63,081 nucleotides of DNA, taken from Actinomycetota bacterium. GTDB taxonomy: Bacteria; Actinomycetota; Actinomycetes; JACCUZ01. The stretch's first letter is position 1; every line of letters begins with the position of its first letter. The DNA lies in contig JAVEDI010000064.1 of assembly GCA_030841035.1 (NCBI GenBank), positions 1-63,081 on the forward strand. Reading direction: 5' to 3'. A model generated the notes under the pieces. It saw only the letters and a list, made by a program, of their open reading frames with translations, had not been told where the DNA came from and did not search any database. A program made the position numbers and the translations under genes. Shown here in pieces: positions 22,132 through 31,281 of the stretch.

Positions 22132-23833
22132 CACGCACCGTACGGCGCCGCCCGAACCGCGGGAGCACCAGGAATGCCTCCGCGCGCAGGGCCGCCAGCG
22201 TGACGGGCGGCAGCTCGCGCGCGCTGCGGAAACACAGATACCGCGGCGACCAGATGGGTTGGTACTTCGCGTTGGCGCGGTAGAGCGACTCGATCTGCCA
22301 GAAGCGCGAGGCATGCAGCAGCAGCCGTCGCCACAGCCGCAGGACCGGTCCGGCACCGAGGCGGCCCCCGCGCTCGAACACCGAGCGGAACACCGCGAAG
22401 TTCAACGAGACCCGCTGCATCGCGAGATCGCGCGCTGCGCCCACCAGTTCGGTGACCATCAGCTCGACGACGCCGTTGTCGCACTCGGGGCTGCGCCGCA
22501 TCAGGTCCAGGGAGAGCCCTTGGCGTCCCCATGGCACGAGGTGCAGCGCCGCGCACAGTGCGCCCGACGCGTCACGGGCCCGCACGACGTAGCAACCGTC
22601 GTCGCTCGGGTCGCCGAAGCGGCCGAGTGCCATGGAGAAGCCGCGCTCGGTCGCTCCGTCACGCCAGCGGGTCGCCGCATCCACGAGCTCCTGGAGGTCG
22701 CGGCGGTTCAGGGCGCTCACGGGCACTACGTCGCAGCGCACCCCCGCACGGACCACGCGGTTCACGGCCTGCCGCACGGGACGCATCGTGCGGCCCTCGA
22801 GCGAGAAGCGCTCGAGCTCGATGACTGCCTCGTCACCGAGCTCGAGGGCATCCAGACCGGCGCGGTGGAAGGCGTCGGCCCCGCGCTCGCTCGCCGCCAG
22901 CACGGCCGGGACCCATGCGTAACGCTCGGCCTCCGCCAGCCAGGCGCCGATCGCCGAGGGCCACGCCTCCGGGTCGCCGAGCGGGTCCCCCGAGGCGAGG
23001 CTGACGCCGCCCACGACGCGGTAGGCCACTGCGGCCTTCGCCGACGCGGAGAACATCACCGACTTGTCCGAGCGCAGCGCGAAGTAGCCGAGCGAGTCCT
23101 GGTCGCCGTAGCGTTCCAGCAACCCACGCACCCGGGCTCCGTCGCCGTCGTCGAGACCGTGCGGGCCACCTGGCGAGCGCAGCGCGGAGGCGATCGTCCC
23201 GCACAGCACCAGACCGCCCAACAGCACCAACGTCACCGCGACCTGACTCTCGAGCGCCCGAGCGCCGAAGGGCACCGGACCGCCCAGCCCGACGAGGCCC
23301 CGCAGCACCTCGGGCAGTGCCGCGCCCACCGACGGCCGACCACCCGGATCGTCCGGGTCGGCGAGCACGACGGCGAGCCCGATCGCTACGGCCAGTGCCG
23401 AGGACCCGGCGAGTACGGCGAGCGGGTGCGCCCAGGATCGTGGGTCAGAGCGGCCGGCGAAGGATCCTCGCGTCGCGACGAGGAACAGCAGGGTCGCGAC
23501 GCTCAGGGACGCCTCCTCGACGTCCAGGCCCTTGACCACGTGCAGCACCGCGACCGTCGCCGCCAGGATCACCGCCAGAAGCCAGGCTCGGCGCTTCCGG
23601 CGGCGCAGGCCGCTCGACAACATCAGCAGGGCGGTCCCTGTCACCACGGTGGCGACCCGTGCCGCTCCGGGAGCGAACGCCGGCAGGACCTGGACGACCA
23701 GCCGCATCCGACCGGACATGGCCGGCGACAGCGCGCTCACGACACTCACCAGGCCGACCAGGCCCACGGCGCGGGCCGCCCAGCGCGGAGCGAACTCGGG
23801 CGGCAGCCGTCGGCGGCGCGGCTTGGGCGTCAC
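22076..23833 (-). CDS. MprF/LysX-like membrane protein with DUF2156 (phosphatidylglycerol lysyltransferase-type) domain
   Basis: A protein of about 585 residues. The N-terminal 220 residues hold roughly six membrane segments. The C-terminal half is a DUF2156 domain of double GNAT fold, recognised by YFALRSDK, VSLASGDPLGDPEAW, LGDEAVIEL and LNFAVFRSVFERG. By family knowledge, such domains aminoacylate phosphatidylglycerol and lower the cell's negative charge. Unlike mycobacterial LysX, no lysyl-tRNA synthetase domain is attached, so the lysyl-tRNA would come from elsewhere. The start is uncertain: GTG 23833 is chosen before the basic PKPRRRR, with GTG 23842 and TTG 23905 as alternatives. Confidence 0.82.
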   Translation of the reverse strand: MTPKPRRRRLPPEFAPRWAARAVGLVGLVSVVSALSPAMSGRMRLVVQVLPAFAPGAARVATVVTGTALLMLSSGLRRRKRRAWLLAVILAATVAVLHVVKGLDVEEASLSVATLLFLVATRGSFAGRSDPRSWAHPLAVLAGSSALAVAIGLAVVLADPDDPGGRPSVGAALPEVLRGLVGLGGPVPFGARALESQVAVTLVLLGGLVLCGTIASALRSPGGPHGLDDGDGARVRGLLERYGDQDSLGYFALRSDKSVMFSASAKAAVAYRVVGGVSLASGDPLGDPEAWPSAIGAWLAEAERYAWVPAVLAASERGADAFHRAGLDALELGDEAVIELERFSLEGRTMRPVRQAVNRVVRAGVRCDVVPVSALNRRDLQELVDAATRWRDGATERGFSMALGRFGDPSDDGCYVVRARDASGALCAALHLVPWGRQGLSLDLMRRSPECDNGVVELMVTELVGAARDLAMQRVSLNFAVFRSVFERGGRLGAGPVLRLWRRLLLHASRFWQIESLYRANAKYQPIWSPRYLCFRSARELPPVTLAALRAEAFLVLPRFGRRRTVRATSAQPAHASHGGPAFPR

Positions 23834-23908
23834 ACCGGCCACCGTAGGGTTCCCGTCTGAGACTGGGCTGAGAGAAGCCGGCGACGAGGTCGGCGCCCGG
23901 CCCAAGCG

Positions 23909-24391
23909 CTACTTCGCGACGACGTCCGCATCCTCGCCCCGCTCGAGGCGCTCGAGGACCCGGTCGGCGATCGTGGTCATGACCTCCAGCTCGCGAGCCG
24001 AGAGAAGGTCGATGAAGCTGTCTCGGACGGCGGCCACGTGTTGGGGCGCCGCGGCCTCGATGGCGCGTCGACCGGCCCTGGTCAGCCGGATGAACGCGCC
24101 GCGGGCGTCCGTGGGGCACTCTCTGCGCTCGACCAGGCCACGCTGCTGCATCCGCGAGAGGTGGTGGGAGAGCCGGCTCTTCTCCCAGTCGACCGTGCGC
24201 GCCAGGTCGCGGGCCCGCAACTGCTCACCAGGCGCCTCGGACAGCGGTACCAGCAGCTCGTAGTCGGCCCACGAGAGGCCCGAGTCGCGCGTCAGCCGCT
24301 GGCCGAGCACCCGGTTCAGGCGCCGATCCATCTGCGTGTAGGCACGCCAGGCGCGCTGCTCGCGCTCGTCCAGCCATCGCGACGTGGTCAT
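23909..24391 (-). CDS. MarR family transcriptional regulator
   Basis: A 160-residue winged-helix regulator. Residues about 35-105 contain the MarR helix-turn-helix and wing: LSWADYELLVPLSEAPG, then LRARDLARTVDWEKSRLSHH and the wing GLVERRECPTDARGAFIRLT. Helices at both ends would form the dimer interface. It starts 103 bp from the divergent YceI gene, and a 5-bp inverted repeat with 6-bp spacer lies between them. Autoregulation plus control of YceI is the usual arrangement, but this is inference. Confidence 0.92.
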   Translation of the reverse strand: MTTSRWLDEREQRAWRAYTQMDRRLNRVLGQRLTRDSGLSWADYELLVPLSEAPGEQLRARDLARTVDWEKSRLSHHLSRMQQRGLVERRECPTDARGAFIRLTRAGRRAIEAAAPQHVAAVRDSFIDLLSARELEVMTTIADRVLERLERGEDADVVAK

Positions 24392-24428
24392 GGGGACTAT
24401 TCTAGCTCCGGGAATGTTGACGCGTCAT

Positions 24429-24444
24429 CCATCGTTACGGATGG
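24429..24444. promoter_or_regulatory. inverted repeat, possible MarR operator
   Basis: CCATC-N6-GATGG is a perfect 5-bp inverted repeat located in the 103-bp gap between the divergent marR and yceI-like genes. MarR dimers bind short palindromes in such gaps. The match to a MarR site is by position and symmetry only. Confidence 0.35.
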
Positions 24445-24494
24445 TGTCCACCACCGTCCCGGGTCGCCCGGGTCACGTTCAGCCAGGAGACCTC

Positions 24495-25085
24495 ATGACC
24501 GACACCCACGCCACGCCGATTGCTGTCACCGACGGCCTCGGCCACATCACCGGGGACTACGTCCTCGACGTCGCCCACAGCCGCCTGGGCTTCGTTGCCC
24601 GACACGCGATGGTCACCAAGGTCCGCGGGGCCTTCAACGACTTCGAGGGGACCGTCCACCTCGACGGCGACGACCCCACCAGGTCGTCCGCCTCGTTGAC
24701 GATCGACGTGGCGAGCATCGACACCCGCCAGCCGCAGCGTGACGAGCACCTGCGCACCAACGACTTCTTCGACGCGGCGAACTTTCCGACGATCACGTTC
24801 GTCAGCACGGCCGCCGAGCGCGTCGGCGACGACACCTTCCGGCTGGCCGGTGACCTGACCATCAAGGACGTCACCAAGCCCGTCTCCCTCGACTTCGAGT
24901 ACAACGGCAGCGCCACGGACCCCTACGGCAACCAGCGCGTCGGCTTCGAAGGCACGACGGTCATCAGCCGCAAGGACTTCGGTGTCAGCTTCAATGCTGT
25001 GCTCGAGACCGGCGGCGTGATGGTGTCGGACAACATCACCCTCGAGTTCGAGATCTCCGCGATCAAGAACCAGCCGGCTGCCTGA
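24495..25085 (+). CDS. YceI family protein
   Basis: A 196-residue YceI-like lipocalin-fold protein, a family that binds polyisoprenoid-type lipids. Landmarks are GDYVLDVAHSRLGFVARH at the N-terminus, VRGAFNDFEG, SIDTRQPQRDEHLRTNDFFD and FPTITFVST. No signal peptide is present, so this member is cytoplasmic, as is common in actinobacteria. ATG 24495 is preceded by CAGGAGA. It is divergent from the MarR regulator, which is its likely controller. It is followed by a terminator-like hairpin at 25111. Confidence 0.93.
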   Translation: MTDTHATPIAVTDGLGHITGDYVLDVAHSRLGFVARHAMVTKVRGAFNDFEGTVHLDGDDPTRSSASLTIDVASIDTRQPQRDEHLRTNDFFDAANFPTITFVSTAAERVGDDTFRLAGDLTIKDVTKPVSLDFEYNGSATDPYGNQRVGFEGTTVISRKDFGVSFNAVLETGGVMVSDNITLEFEISAIKNQPAA

Positions 25086-25110
25086 GGCCGGACGCCAGGC
25101 TGACGTCCTA

Positions 25111-25134
25111 CCGGCGCCCCACGGGGGGTGCCGG
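25111..25134 (+). terminator. GC-rich hairpin after the YceI gene
   Basis: A 10-bp stem with one G-T pair (CCGGCGCCCC with GGGGTGCCGG) and a 4-base loop begins 26 bp after the YceI stop. There is no T-run after it, so it is a GC-rich terminator without a U tract or just a stable 3' end. Confidence 0.45.
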
Positions 25135-25204
25135 CAGGGCGCCGTCGCGCACCGGTCGTCGACACCACGTCGAGCTGGTCGAGGCCCGGGCTAGTGTCGG
25201 GAGC

Positions 25205-26908
25205 ATGACGACGGCCATCGACCTCTTCGCCCGGCACGAGCAGCTCCTGCAGCGCGCGCTGAGCGCGATCCGCGAGCGCAGCTACTGGTCGGCATACCCG
25301 GAGAACCTCAAGGCGTACGGCGAGAACGGCACGCTGTCCGTCGCGGACGGCAAGGCCGCCTTCGATGCTGTCCTCGACAAGCCGTTCGCGCTCGAGCAGC
25401 CCGCCACGGACGGGCAGGTCGCCGGCGAGCGGTCGCCCTACGGCATCGAGCTGGGCCTCACCTATCCCCATGCCGACGTCGACGTGCTGCTCCACGCGGC
25501 CCAGCAGGCCATGCCCGCGTGGCGCGACGCCGGGCCCGACGCCCGCGCCGGCGTCGTACTCGAGATCCTCGCGCGCATCAACGCGCGCAGCCACGAGCTG
25601 GCCCAGGCCGTCATGCACACCAGCGGCCAGGCGTACGCGATGGCGTTCCAGGCAGGTGGGCCGCACGCGCAGGACCGGGCGCTCGAGTCCATCGCCTACT
25701 CCTACGCCGAGATGACCCGCCACGCCACCGAGGCGACGTGGGAGAAGCCGCAGGGCAAGCGACCCCCGCAGCGCATGACCAAGCGCTTCACGGTCGTGCC
25801 GCGCGGTGTCGCCCTGGTCGTCGGCTGCAACACCTTCCCGACGTGGAACTCCTATCCCGGGCTGTTCGCCAGCCTCGTCACCGGCAACCCGGTGGTCGTC
25901 AAGCCGCACCCCGCGGCGGTGCTGCCGCTGGCGCTGACCGTGCAGGTCGCCCGGGAGGTCCTGACGGAGGCGGGGTTCTCGCCCGATCTCGTCACCCTGG
26001 CGCCCGAGCAGCCCGGAGAGGGGCTGGCCAAGGTCCTGGCCCTGCGCGGCGAGGTGCGGATCGTCGACTACACCGGCTCCACCGAGTTCGGCACCTGGCT
26101 CGAGCGCAACGCCCCGCAGGCCGTGGTGTTCACCGAGAAGGCCGGCGTCAACACCGTCGTGCTCGACTCCACCGACGACTACCGCGGCATGCTCGCGAAC
26201 CTGGCGTTCTCCCTCTCGCTGTACAGCGGGCAGATGTGCACCACGCCGCAGAACCTGCTGATCCCCCGCGACGGCATCACCGCCGACGGCGAGCCGAAGT
26301 CGGTCGACGACGTGGCCCGTGACCTGGCCGCCGCGATCGACGCGCTGCTCGGTGACGACGCCCGCGCGACGGCGCTGCTCGGCGCGATCGTCAACGGCGG
26401 CGTGCTCGAGCGGCTCGGCAGCGCGGCGTCGTACGGCGACGTCGTGCTGGCCTCCCGCACGGTCGCGCACCCGGAGTTCCCGGACGCCACGGTGCGTACG
26501 CCGACCGTTGTACGGCTGGACGCCGGTGACCGCGACACCTATCTGAAGGAGCACTTCGGTCCGGTGGCCTTCCTCGTCACGACCGACGGCACCGAGGCCT
26601 CGATCGACCTGCTGCGCGAGACCGTCCGCGAACACGGTGCAATCACCGCTGCCGTCTACTCGACCGACGAGAAGGTCCTCGAGGCCACCGAGCAGGCGGC
26701 CCTCGACGCGGGCGTGGCCCTGTCGTGCAACCTGACCGAGACCGTCTACGTCAACCAGTCGGCCGCGTTCAGCGACTTCCACGCCACCGGAGCGAACCCA
26801 GCGGCCAATGCGGCGCTCACCGACGCGGCGTACGTCGCCAGCCGGTTCCGCGTCGTGCAGTCACGACGTCACCTGCCCGGAGGGGATGACCCCGCCACTC
26901 CCGGATGA
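25205..26908 (+). CDS. paaN: phenylacetic acid degradation protein PaaN-like aldehyde dehydrogenase
   Basis: A 567-residue aldehyde dehydrogenase-superfamily protein of the PaaN type, used in the aerobic phenylacetyl-CoA route. The N-terminal 60 residues (HEQLLQRALSAIRERSYWSA) and the segment NTFPTWNSYPG are PaaN landmarks. The catalytic Cys lies in SGQMCTTPQN and the general-base-type Glu region in FTEKAGVN. There is no C-terminal MaoC hydratase domain, unlike the long bifunctional form. No other paa genes are in the window, so its pathway partners must be elsewhere. ATG 25205 stands alone after the hairpin at 25111. Confidence 0.9.
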   Translation: MTTAIDLFARHEQLLQRALSAIRERSYWSAYPENLKAYGENGTLSVADGKAAFDAVLDKPFALEQPATDGQVAGERSPYGIELGLTYPHADVDVLLHAAQQAMPAWRDAGPDARAGVVLEILARINARSHELAQAVMHTSGQAYAMAFQAGGPHAQDRALESIAYSYAEMTRHATEATWEKPQGKRPPQRMTKRFTVVPRGVALVVGCNTFPTWNSYPGLFASLVTGNPVVVKPHPAAVLPLALTVQVAREVLTEAGFSPDLVTLAPEQPGEGLAKVLALRGEVRIVDYTGSTEFGTWLERNAPQAVVFTEKAGVNTVVLDSTDDYRGMLANLAFSLSLYSGQMCTTPQNLLIPRDGITADGEPKSVDDVARDLAAAIDALLGDDARATALLGAIVNGGVLERLGSAASYGDVVLASRTVAHPEFPDATVRTPTVVRLDAGDRDTYLKEHFGPVAFLVTTDGTEASIDLLRETVREHGAITAAVYSTDEKVLEATEQAALDAGVALSCNLTETVYVNQSAAFSDFHATGANPAANAALTDAAYVASRFRVVQSRRHLPGGDDPATPG

Positions 26909-26962
26909 TCGACTCGGCTCGAGGGCATGTTTGAATCGGTGCTCGAACGGGAGGAGCGGCAC

Positions 26963-29900
26963 ATGAGCCTGAGGACCTTCGTCGAGGGGTGGCCGGTCTA
27001 TCGCCAGCTGACCGGCACCGACCCGCTCGGCCGCGGCGCCGCCGCGATGTCGGTCCGCAGTGCCGCGCTGACCCCGCGCACCGAGGACGCCGACCGGGTC
27101 GCCCGCTCGGTGTGTCCCTACTGCGCCGTCGGCTGCGGCCAGAAGGTCTACGTCAAGGACGAGAAGGTCGTGCAGATCGAGGGCGACCCCGACAGCCCGA
27201 TCTCGCGCGGCCGGCTCTGCCCCAAGGGCTCGGCCAGCAAGCAGCTGGTGACCGGGCCGCAGCGCGAGCAGAAGGTGCTCTACCGCGCGCCCTACGCCAC
27301 CGAGTGGACCGAGCTGGACCTCGACTCCGCCATGGACATGGTGGCCGACCGGGTCCTCGACGCCCGGCACAAGGGCTGGCAGGACGAGGACCACCACGGT
27401 CACACGGTCAGGCGCACGATGGGCATCGCCAGCCTCGGTGGCGCGACGCTGGACAACGAGGAGAACTACCTCATCAAGAAGCTTTTCACCGCGCTCGGGG
27501 CGATCCAGATCGAGAACCAGGCCCGCATTTGACACTCCGCCACCGTCCCCGGTCTGGGGACCTCCTTCGGTCGCGGCGGGGCGACGGACTACCAGCAGGA
27601 CCTGTCCAACTCTGACTGCATCGTCATCATGGGCTCCAACATGGCGGAGGCCCACCCCGTCGGTTTCCAGTGGGTGGTCGAGGCCAAGAGCCGCGGCGCG
27701 AAGGTCATCCACATCGACCCGCGGTTCACCCGCACCAGCGCGTTGGCCGACGCCCACGTACCGCTGCGTGCGGGAAGCGACATCGCGTTCCTCGGCGGGG
27801 TCATCAACTACATCCTCAGCAACGACCTGGCCTTCCGCGACTACGTCGTGCCCTACACCAACGCGTCGTTCCTGCTGAGCGAGGACTTCCGCGACACCGA
27901 GGACCTGGACGGGTTGTTCAGCGGCTACGACCCCGAGAGCGCGACCTACGACCCGGCGTCCTGGCGATACGAGGGTGCACCGGCGACCCCGCCGACCGCT
28001 GAAGGCTCCGCGGAGCAGGCACTGGGCGACCAGCACGGCTCCGGTGGTGCGCGCCTGGAGGGCGTCAGCATGCACCCGCCCTCCGACCCGACCCTCGAGC
28101 ACCCGCGCTGCGTCTACCAGGTGCTCAAGCGTCACTACGCCCGCTACACCCCCGAGATGGTCGCGGAGGTGTGCGGGACGCCGCGTGACCTGTTCCTGCA
28201 GGTCTGCCAGGCGTGGACGTCGGCCTCCGGCCGGGAACGTACGGCAGCACTGGTCTACTCCGTGGGCTGGACCCAGCACACCGTCGGCGTGCAGTACATC
28301 AGGTCGGCCGCGATCATCCAGCTGCTGCTGGGCAACATGGGGCGCCCGGGTGGCGGCATCCTGGCCCTGCGCGGCCACGCGAGCATCCAGGGCTCGACCG
28401 ACATCCCGACGCTGTTCAACCTGCTGCCGGGCTACATCCCGATGCCGGCCTCGACCGGCAACGACACTTTCGACGACTACGTGGAGAGCGTCCGCGGCGA
28501 GCAGCAGAAGGGGTTCTGGCGCAACGCCAACGCCTACATCGTGTCCCTGTTGAAGGAGTACTGGGGCGACAACGCGACCGCCGACAACGACTTCTGCTAC
28601 GACTACCTGCCGCGCATCTCCGGCGACCACGGGACCTACCGCACGGCCCTGGACATGATCGACGGCAGGGTCTTCGGCTATTTCCTGCTCGGCCAGAACC
28701 CCGGTGTCGGCTCCGCGCACGGCCGCCTGCAGCGACTCGGCATGGCCAACCTCGACTGGCTGGTCGTGCGCGACCTGGCGATGATCGAGAGCGCCACGTT
28801 CTGGAAGGACTCACCCGAGGTCGAGACCGGCGAGATCCGGCCGGAGACCTGCCGCACGGAGGTGTTCTTCTTCCCGGCCGCCTCGCACGTCGAGAAGGAG
28901 GGCACGTTCACCCAGACCCAGCGGATGCTCCAGTGGCGCGAGAAGGCCGTCGAACCGCGCGGCGACCAGCGTTCGGACCTGTGGTTCTTCTTCCATCTGG
29001 GCCGCATGCTGCGCGAGCGGCTGGCCGGGTCGGACGCCCGGCGCGACCGACCGCTCCTCGACCTGTTCTGGGACTACGAGGTGCGCGACGGCGAACCGAG
29101 CGCCGAACACGTGCTCCGGCGCATCAGCGGTCAGGACGTCGCCACGGGCAAGCAGCTCAGCGGCTACATGGACCTCAAGGACGACGGCTCCACCCTGTCG
29201 GGCTGCTGGATATACAGCGGCGTGTACGCCGACGGGGTCAACCAGGCCGCCCGACGCACATCGCGCTTCGAGCAGGACCTCTACGCCCACGAGTGGGGCT
29301 GGGTGTGGCCCTACAACCGCCGCATCCTCTACAACCGGGCGTCCGCCGATCCGGCCGGCCGGCCGTGGAGCGAGCGCAAAGCCATCATCTGGTGGGACGA
29401 GGAGAAGAAGGAGTGGACCGGCCACGACGTCCCCGACTTCGAGAAGGACAAGCCGCCGACCTACGAGCCGCCGCAGGACGCGGTGGGAGTGGCCGCCCTG
29501 CGCGGTGACGACCCGTTCATCATGCAGGCCGACGGCAAGGGCTGGCTGTTCGTGCCCAACGGCCTGCTCGATGGGCCGATGCCGACCCACTATGAGCCGC
29601 ACGAGTCGCCGGTACGCAACCCGCTCTACGGTCAGCAGGGCAATCCGACGCGCACGGTCTACGGCCGCAGCGACAACCCGTCCAACCCGGGGCCACCCGA
29701 GCCGAACGCCGAGGTCTTCCCGTACGTCTTCACGACGGCCCGGCTCACCGAGCACCACACGGCCGGCGGGATGAGCCGCTGGCTGCCCTACCTCTCCGAG
29801 CTCCAGCCGGAGATGTTCGTCGAGGTGTCCCCCGAGCTGGCCCGCGAGCGCGACCTGCAGCACCTCGGGTGGGCGACCCTCGTGTCGAGCCGGTCCGCGA

Positions 29901-30268
29901 TCGAGGCGCGGGTCATCGTCACCGACCGGATGAAACCCCTGCGCGTCGCCGGCCGCACCGTCCACCAGGTGTGGGTGCCCTACCACTGGGGTGCCACGGG
30001 ACTGGTCACCGGCGACTCCGCCAACGACCTGCTCGGTGTGGCACTGGACCCGAACGTCCTGATCCAGGAGAGCAAGGTCGCCACCTGCGACGTACGACCC
30101 GGCCGTCGCCCACGCGGCGAGGAGCTGCTCGCCTACGTCGAGGACTACCGCCGCCGGGCCGGTATCACCGTCGAGACCGGGACCCGGGTCACCACCGTCG
30201 GGCCGGGAGCGTCCATCGCGCACATCGAGACCGCCCCCGAGGGGCAGGACGACGAGGAGCGGTCATGA
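26963..30268 (+). CDS. fdhA: selenocysteine-containing formate dehydrogenase, catalytic subunit
   Basis: A 1101-residue molybdo- or tungsto-pterin formate dehydrogenase that oxidises formate to CO2. The frame contains TGA at 27530-27532, which must be read as selenocysteine 190. It stands in NQARI-Sec-HSATVPGLG, the same place as Sec in E. coli formate dehydrogenases, and the frame continues without break to 30268. A SECIS-like hairpin follows the TGA. The N-terminal [4Fe-4S] cysteines are Cys51, Cys54, Cys58 and Cys86. No Tat signal is present, so the subunit faces the cytoplasm. ATG 26963 follows GGGAGGAG. The next gene overlaps by 4 bases. Automatic annotation would split it into two fragments. 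Confidence 0.95.
27530..27573 (+). promoter_or_regulatory. bacterial SECIS element for Sec insertion in fdhA
   Basis: Directly after the TGA, a perfect 6-bp stem (GTCCCC, 27545-27550, with GGGGAC, 27556-27561) closes a GGTCT loop. In E. coli fdhF the SECIS apical loop also contains GGUCU, and there too GGU-CUG are the eighth and ninth codons counting UGA as the first. SelB, encoded at 42976, would bind this loop to deliver Sec-tRNA. The recoding site and the loop are read directly; binding is inferred. Confidence 0.85.
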
Positions 30269-31281
30269 CCCAGGACAACCGGCTCTACGGGCCTCTGGAC
30301 GACGTCGCTGGCGACGCCGGCCATGTCGGGCACCCCCCGCGGATGGGCTTCTTCACCGACACCTCCGTGTGCATCGGCTGCAAGGCCTGCGAGGTCGCCT
30401 GCAAGGAGTGGAACCTGCTGCCCGACGACGGCTTCGAGCTGCTCGGCATGTCGCTGGACAACACCGGCAGCCTCGGGGCCAGCTCGTGGCGCCACGTCGC
30501 GTTCATCGAGCAGGAGCGGCCCATCGCGGGGCAGGACCCCGGGGTCATCGGTACGCCGACCGGGCCCTCCGGCACCGGTGCGACCGCCACGTCGGTCGCT
30601 GAGGCCCTGCACGGCACACCTGGACGCGGCTCCGAGCTCGGCACCGAACCCGTCGACCTGCCGATGCCGTCCTTCGAGCTGCCCGGCGAGGGCACCGGCG
30701 CCGAGGGCCGCACCGACTTCCGGTGGCTGATGGCCTCCGACGTGTGCAAGCACTGCACCCACGCCGGGTGCCTCGACGTCTGCCCCACCGGCGCGCTGTT
30801 CCGCACCGAGTTCGGGACGGTCGTCGTACAGCAGGACATCTGCAACGGCTGCGGGTACTGCGTGCCCGCCTGCCCCTACGGCGTCATCGACCGACGGGAG
30901 GACGACGGACGCGCCTGGAAGTGCACGCTGTGCTACGACCGGCTCAAGGGAGGCCTCGAGCCCGCGTGCGCGAAGGCCTGCCCGACCGACTCGATCCAGT
31001 TCGGTCCGCTCGATCAGCTGCGGGAGCGGGCCGCGAGACGGGTCGACCAGCTGCACGAGGTCGGCGTGCCGGAGGCCCGGCTGTACGGCGAGGACCCGCA
31101 CGACGGCGTCGGCGGGACGGGCGCGATGTTCCTGCTGCTCGACGAGCCCGAGGTCTACGGCCTGCCACCGGACCCCGTCGTGCCGACGAGGGACCTGCCG
31201 CGCATGTGGCGCTTCGCAGGGGCCGCCGCCGGCGCCCTGGTCGTGGCGGCGATCGGGGCCTTCGCCGGACGGCGGCCGTGA
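30265..31281 (+). CDS. fdhB: formate dehydrogenase iron-sulfur subunit
   Basis: A 338-residue electron-transfer subunit with four [4Fe-4S] motifs: CIGCKACEVAC near residue 36, CKHCTHAGCLDVC, CNGCGYCVPAC, and CTLCYDRLKGG with its distant CAKAC. It would pass electrons from the Sec subunit to the membrane subunit. About 70 residues rich in Gly, Pro and Thr are inserted between the first and second clusters. The C-terminus has one hydrophobic anchor (AGAAAGALVVAAIGAFAG). ATG 30265 overlaps the fdhA stop, and its own stop overlaps the next start (GTGA), so the three subunits are translationally linked. Confidence 0.93.
   Translation: MTQDNRLYGPLDDVAGDAGHVGHPPRMGFFTDTSVCIGCKACEVACKEWNLLPDDGFELLGMSLDNTGSLGASSWRHVAFIEQERPIAGQDPGVIGTPTGPSGTGATATSVAEALHGTPGRGSELGTEPVDLPMPSFELPGEGTGAEGRTDFRWLMASDVCKHCTHAGCLDVCPTGALFRTEFGTVVVQQDICNGCGYCVPACPYGVIDRREDDGRAWKCTLCYDRLKGGLEPACAKACPTDSIQFGPLDQLRERAARRVDQLHEVGVPEARLYGEDPHDGVGGTGAMFLLLDEPEVYGLPPDPVVPTRDLPRMWRFAGAAAGALVVAAIGAFAGRRP

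Noticed and set aside
26927-27532. A separate short formate dehydrogenase fragment ending at TGA
   Set aside because: The TGA lies at the family Sec position, the second part continues the same domain in frame, and a SECIS hairpin and all sel genes are present. It is one selenoprotein gene, not a pseudogene.
30723-31277. Long N-terminal extension of the NrfD subunit
   Set aside because: It is a shadow frame of fdhB; GTG 31278 with a 4-base overlap is the natural start.
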